The translations under genes were made by a program, and so were the position numbers. Positions 60,601 through 64,000 of a stretch of DNA of 64,000 bases are shown here, piece after piece. The DNA is from an uncultured Prevotella sp. Its GTDB lineage: Bacteria; Bacteroidota; Bacteroidia; Bacteroidales; Bacteroidaceae. Every line of letters begins with the position of its first letter. The first letter of the stretch is position 1. The DNA lies in the NCBI GenBank assembly GCA_946415755.1, contig CAMKTS010000006.1:1-64000 (forward strand). The letters run 5' to 3'. Under the pieces are notes generated by a model. The model was not told where the DNA came from. It did not search any database and saw nothing but the letters and a program-made list of their open reading frames with translations.

Positions 60601-60618
60601 CACATTTTCTCCGAAATA

Positions 60619-60650
60619 TTTGCGAGTTTCCAAGAATATTTGTACCTTTG
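60619..60650 (+). promoter_or_regulatory. Promoter of rpsO
   Basis: TTTG at 60619-60622, a 20-base spacer and TACCTTTG at 60643-60650. The transcript leader of about 105 bases could hold an S15 autoregulatory fold, but no clear structure was established. Confidence 0.75.
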
Positions 60651-60761
60651 CAGCCGCATTTCGGAAAATCCGGAGCATTTGACGACGTTAACCGCCGGTG
60701 ATTAGGCAGGCTGAAGCGTCCGAAAGATGTTATTGCAAAACATTTTTAATCACAAAAAACA

Positions 60762-61031
60762 ATGTATTTAGATCAAGCTAAGAAGGCTGAGATTTTCGGC
60801 CAGTATGGCAAAGACACTAAGGACACAGGTTCTGTAGAGAGCCAGGTAGCCCTGTTCACCTATCGTATTCAGCACCTCACCGAGCACCTGAAGAAGAACC
60901 ACAAGGACTTCGGTACCGCTCGTGCGCTGACCAAGATGGTAGGTCGCCGTCGTAAGCTCCTGAAGTATCTGTACAACAAGGACATCAACCGCTATCGTAC
61001 ACTGATCAAGGCTCTCGGCCTGCGTAAGTAA
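60762..61031 (+). CDS. rpsO: 30S ribosomal protein S15
   Basis: An 89-residue protein of exact family length. It starts MYLDQAKKAEIFGQYGKDTKDTGSVESQVALFTYRI and contains HLKKNHKDFGTARALTKMVGRRRKLLKYL, the 16S rRNA-binding region. S15 is a primary binder of the central domain of 16S rRNA. The gene stands alone with its own promoter and terminator. Confidence 0.98.
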   Translation: MYLDQAKKAEIFGQYGKDTKDTGSVESQVALFTYRIQHLTEHLKKNHKDFGTARALTKMVGRRRKLLKYLYNKDINRYRTLIKALGLRK

Positions 61032-61053
61032 TCGAGCAACGGAAGAGGAAAAG

Positions 61054-61090
61054 CAATCCCCGCCAGCCAACCGGTTGACGGGGATTGTTC
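61054..61090. terminator. Bidirectional terminator between rpsO and its convergent neighbour
   Basis: CAATCCCCG pairs with CGGGGATTG and encloses the self-complementary AACCGGTT. TTCTTTTTC follows on the plus strand and GCTTTTTCC on the minus strand. Confidence 0.85.
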
Positions 61091-61094
61091 TTTT

Positions 61095-62714
61095 TCAGGC
61101 TCTCTTCAGTTTGATGACCGTCACCTTCGAGTCCTTGACCATAGGCATGGTTTCGCCAATACGGGCACGGATGTAGGTGGGATCGCAGACCATGTAGCGC
61201 TTGCCCTCGCAGAGGATATAGTCGCCCTCCAGCTCCTCGGGGAAGTTGACGGCCATGGCCAGATGACCGGGATAGTAGACAAGGATCACATCCAGGCCTA
61301 CCAGGTCGCGCACCAGATGTGACAGCAGGATGGCACGGTCTTCACAGTCGCAATAGGGATAGAACAAGCTCTCCTCACCGAAGAAGGGACGGTCGCCTCC
61401 CCATATCTCATCATCGTAGCCATACTCCAGACCGGTCTGTACCCACCAGAGCAGTTCCTGTACGGCTTCCACCTTCGACAGTCCGGCAATACGCTGGCGC
61501 ATGGGTGGATAGAGCTGGCTGATAATGCCCTGCTCCATCGGTGTCTCAGCATACATCGACCAACGGGTCATGAAGTTCTCGTTGATAGACGAGGTGGGAT
61601 ACGTGTTGTAGAAGTCGATGTAGTTCTTGTTGGAAGTCAGCGTAAAGGAGAACTCCTCATTCATCAGCGACGTAACGGTACGCTCGATGGTGGGATTGGC
61701 CGACAGCTTCTGCACGGCAGAGATCTGCAGCGACAGCGAGCTCTCCTTGGGGAAGGAGGCGGCACAGATGGCGAGTTTCTCGCTCTTGCGGCCGTCGAGC
61801 AGGTAGTACCACTCACCGTCGATGTAGTAGAACGACGAGTCGTAGATGAAGTGGCGACTGGCAACGAGGACGTAGAGCTTGCTGCCGTCCTGTGCCAGAC
61901 GGGCCCTGTAGCCTGACTGCGAATAGAGGAAACCCATGACGAGGGCACCCTCGTTGGAGTATTCTCCGTAGAACTGACGACAGAGCTGCATGAGCATCTG
62001 GAAGTACGCCCAGTCGGAGAAGGAGTGACGCTCGCGCTCCTGTAGACAGTCGTAGAGCATGTTGTCATACTGCGACTTCATGAACTCGTACTTGATAACG
62101 TCGGCAATGTCATCCTCCTTGATGCTGGGCAGCTTGAAGCGGCAGTTGTCGCCCATGCGCACCTTGCACTCGGTGCCGAAGACGTTGAACGAGAAGTAGT
62201 CGTTAGCCTTCTCGGGCTGCGGGATGACCTCAGAGAGGGGTACGGGCTGCGCTACTGCGGGAGCAGGCTCGATGACCTGGTCGTAGGAGAGCTGGAAGTC
62301 CTTCAAGGGCGGCGGGGTCTGCTGCGGCTTGTCAGCAGGCTTGGGCTGCTCGCCCTTGGGCTTCGAGGGCTTGGCCTCCTCAGCCACAGGGGGTTGTTCC
62401 TTGTCCTTTTTCTTCTTGCGCTTAAAGAGCTTGCTGAACCACGAGGCAGTCTCAGCATCGGCATGAGGCACGAGCATGGGTTCCACCTCTTTTATCTGTG
62501 GTGCAGGCTTGGGAGGCTCTGCTCCATATTCCTTCCAGGCGGTGCGCACGAATTCCGCATACTCTGCCAGGCATTGCTTGCGGAAGTCGGAATACTCCTG
62601 ACGTGCCTTCTTCTTGAACTTGTCGAAGTCGTCGCGGAAGTTCTTGTTTCCCTGTGCTGTAGCGGTGGCTGCCACGAGCAGCACCAACAGCTGTAATATT
62701 AGTGTACGTTTCAT
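61095..62714 (-). CDS. Secreted protein with transglutaminase-like fold
   Basis: A 539-residue exported protein (signal MKRTLILQLLVLLVAATATA). A charged, proline-rich linker (about 70-150, KKKKDKEQPP...KPKGEQPKPADKPQQTPPP) leads to a globular region. The end carries a transglutaminase/cysteine-protease-like triad: PYCDCEDRAILLSHLV with Cys457 as the likely nucleophile, YYPGHLAMAVNF for His and YMVCDPTYI for Asp. Whether it acts as a protease, amidase or cross-linking enzyme is unknown. It is the last of three co-directional secreted-protein genes (46-base gap). Confidence 0.75.
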   Translation of the reverse strand: MKRTLILQLLVLLVAATATAQGNKNFRDDFDKFKKKARQEYSDFRKQCLAEYAEFVRTAWKEYGAEPPKPAPQIKEVEPMLVPHADAETASWFSKLFKRKKKKDKEQPPVAEEAKPSKPKGEQPKPADKPQQTPPPLKDFQLSYDQVIEPAPAVAQPVPLSEVIPQPEKANDYFSFNVFGTECKVRMGDNCRFKLPSIKEDDIADVIKYEFMKSQYDNMLYDCLQERERHSFSDWAYFQMLMQLCRQFYGEYSNEGALVMGFLYSQSGYRARLAQDGSKLYVLVASRHFIYDSSFYYIDGEWYYLLDGRKSEKLAICAASFPKESSLSLQISAVQKLSANPTIERTVTSLMNEEFSFTLTSNKNYIDFYNTYPTSSINENFMTRWSMYAETPMEQGIISQLYPPMRQRIAGLSKVEAVQELLWWVQTGLEYGYDDEIWGGDRPFFGEESLFYPYCDCEDRAILLSHLVRDLVGLDVILVYYPGHLAMAVNFPEELEGDYILCEGKRYMVCDPTYIRARIGETMPMVKDSKVTVIKLKRA

Positions 62715-62760
62715 ATCACTTCAAGGCTTCTGGTTATTTCTTCGAGGTTACGGGGCCTGC

Positions 62761-63423
62761 TTACTTCTTGGTAGCAAGGATGGCCTTCAGCTCGTCGCTC
62801 ATCTCGGCACCCTTCTTCTCCAGTTCCTCGCGGACGGCACTCTTGGCAATCTCCTTGATGGCGGCAGCCTTGGCCACCAGGCGTACCATCACCTCCTTGT
62901 TCTTGTTCTTCAGCGTGCGGTTTACCTCCAGGGCCACCTGTACACGACCAAGCTTCTGCGAATAGATGGTCTTGCTCTCAATCATCGTGGTGGTGATCGA
63001 GGCAGCCTCCTCGGCAGCCAGCTGCTTGTTGCCTACGAGGTTGTCGACCAGCGCGGTCACCTCCGAGCCAATCTTGCCGGCCAGGTCCATGCGTGCCAGC
63101 TCTGTGGCCTGGATGTGTGCGGCATCCATGTTCTCGCCGATGCTGCGTCCCTCACCGATGAAGTAGAGGGGGTTCATATCCTCGTCGAAGTCCTCCTGGA
63201 ACATATACGAACGGTCGAGCTGGCGCTCCAGGGGCAGTGCTCCGGGCGACACCTGCCAGCCGTCCTTCTTGAGGCGCTTGGCCTCTTCCCTGGCCGACTT
63301 CGAGGCCTTCTCCCTGAGTTCCTCGCGGGTCTGCTTCAACTTCTGCTGTTTGGTTGTCTGAGCCTGCATGCCCAGTGATAACGACAATACTACTGACATT
63401 ACCAGAAATTTAATCGTCTTCAT
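62761..63423 (-). CDS. Exported hypothetical protein, LPP20-like
   Basis: A 220-residue protein with a signal peptide (MKTIKFLVMSVVLSLSLGMQAQ), a Lys/Glu-rich helical stretch (KLKQTREELREKASKSAREEAKRLKK) and a core with GEGRSIGENMDAAHIQATELARMDLAGKIGSEVTALVDN. The pattern of a short Ala-rich helix after an (F/Y)...GEG motif resembles the LPP20/DUF-type lipoproteins of other bacteria, but no lipobox is present. Start at 63423 is chosen for its signal peptide; an ATG at 63486 would precede it. Function unknown; it lies between two other exported-protein genes. Confidence 0.65.
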   Translation of the reverse strand: MKTIKFLVMSVVLSLSLGMQAQTTKQQKLKQTREELREKASKSAREEAKRLKKDGWQVSPGALPLERQLDRSYMFQEDFDEDMNPLYFIGEGRSIGENMDAAHIQATELARMDLAGKIGSEVTALVDNLVGNKQLAAEEAASITTTMIESKTIYSQKLGRVQVALEVNRTLKNKNKEVMVRLVAKAAAIKEIAKSAVREELEKKGAEMSDELKAILATKK

Positions 63424-63466
63424 AATCCTAATTGTTTTTAGTTTGTTGATGTATGGTTGTCTGTGA

Positions 63467-64000
63467 TTAGAAATCGCCAGGTTCATAGAGTCCGAACTCC
63501 GGGTCTTTTTCGGGTTGCCACGTCCTGAGTTTGATGAGCGGCTTCTCCGGGTCGTTGATGTCGACCATGAGCATCAGATAGCCCTTGTCGCCGTAGGTTG
63601 ACGAGTAGTAGTCCTGTGCTATCTGGATGGCATACGACTCCCCACCCGCTCCGAGCTTTCGCACGTCGTTGTTGGAGAAGCGGATGTTCACAAACTCGTT
63701 GCGCTCGAAGCAGCGCTTCAGGTTGCGCAGGTACTCGTCCTTCGTCTGGCGGTTCTTCTTGATAATCAAGTTACCCTCCTGACTGATCTGCGAGCGGTTC
63801 TCCACGCTGACGGCACTGGCGGCCTTGCGGATGACGGTACCGGTGATGATGACGGCATCGTCGTCGAATACGGAACTGATATAGTCGAGGCGCTTCAGGG
63901 CGTAGGCCGTCTTGTAGTTCTCCAGGAAGTTCATCATGGCCATGCGCGACTTCTCCTCCCACACGCCACGGTTCAGGATATCGTCTTCTGCCGTCTTTCC
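63467..64000 (-). CDS. Partial gene for a hypothetical protein, 5' end outside the window
   Basis: The frame stays open from the window edge down to 63467 (177 codons). It reads FLENYKTAYALKRLDYISSVFDDDAVIITG, which has the look of an NTF2-like or SnoaL-like small fold, and ends PEFGLYEPGDF. The first ATG inside the window at 63964 is not the true start, because coding continues upstream (TAEDDILNRGVWEEKSR). It precedes the LPP20-like gene by 43 bases, so the three genes form one cluster. Function not recognised. Confidence 0.6.
   Translation of the reverse strand, partial: GKTAEDDILNRGVWEEKSRMAMMNFLENYKTAYALKRLDYISSVFDDDAVIITGTVIRKAASAVSVENRSQISQEGNLIIKKNRQTKDEYLRNLKRCFERNEFVNIRFSNNDVRKLGAGGESYAIQIAQDYYSSTYGDKGYLMLMVDINDPEKPLIKLRTWQPEKDPEFGLYEPGDF

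Noticed and set aside
1..64000. Prophage, integrative element or complete insertion sequence
   Set aside because: No integrase, transposase, relaxase, terminase or capsid genes were found; accessory genes are scattered among core genes.

Overview
The window looks like chromosomal DNA of a Bacteroidales bacterium, most likely Prevotella or a close relative. The grounds are Bacteroidetes -7 boxes (TAnnTTTG) in front of many genes, a Sus-type starch locus (SusC, SusD, SusE/F-like lipoproteins), type IX secretion genes porU and porV, a DUF4954 protein, and secreted proteins that end in a Prevotella-style NLQGQRV...NGRKVV tail. Base composition is moderately GC-rich except in two AT-rich islands near 2.1-2.4 kb and 54.5-58.3 kb.

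Layout. 0-3.3 kb is accessory: an AAA/DUF4143 ATPase, a broken Fic-type gene, an inverted-repeat element and an HU-family protein behind a long structured leader. 3.3-19.4 kb is an alpha-glucan utilisation locus. A leftward lacI-type regulator, sugar transporter and malQ operon lies opposite a rightward susC-susD-susE-susF-like operon, followed by a triple-module starch-binding protein and a secreted GH13 amylase with a C-terminal dockerin. The same palindromic operator sits about 62 bp from the -7 box of all four promoters, which suggests a LacI-family activator. 19.4-22.5 kb holds two glycosyltransferases, an unassigned structured RNA and ispF. 22.6-28 kb is an FAH-porU-porV operon for type IX secretion. 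28-45.3 kb is mostly core: an M16 protease, DUF4954, hflX, nagB, GH97, dnaA, an MCE protein, an amidase, folB, a class II ribonucleotide reductase and a nitroreductase.

45.3-58.4 kb is accessory again. It holds a C10 protease with a dockerin, an iteron-like element, an orphan dockerin remnant, a MntA/HepT pair, a GNAT remnant beside a copy of the nitroreductase 3' end, two large secreted proteins that carry cohesin-like plus dockerin modules, an AT-rich nuclease-like gene, a promoter-driven untranslated element, and a second nucleotidyltransferase/HEPN pair. 58.4-64 kb has a palindromic and tandem repeat cluster that runs into the 3' end of typA, then rpsO, then a three-gene cluster of secreted proteins cut by the window edge.

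Two ideas tie the window together. First, the starch genes form a small regulon with a fixed operator-to-promoter geometry. Second, dockerin modules (amylase, C10 protease, 50.4 kb protein, 51.6 kb protein) and cohesin-like modules (50.4 and 51.6 kb proteins) occur together with porU/porV, so a surface assembly built from these modules is a testable possibility. No CRISPR array, tRNA, rRNA or complete insertion sequence was recognised.
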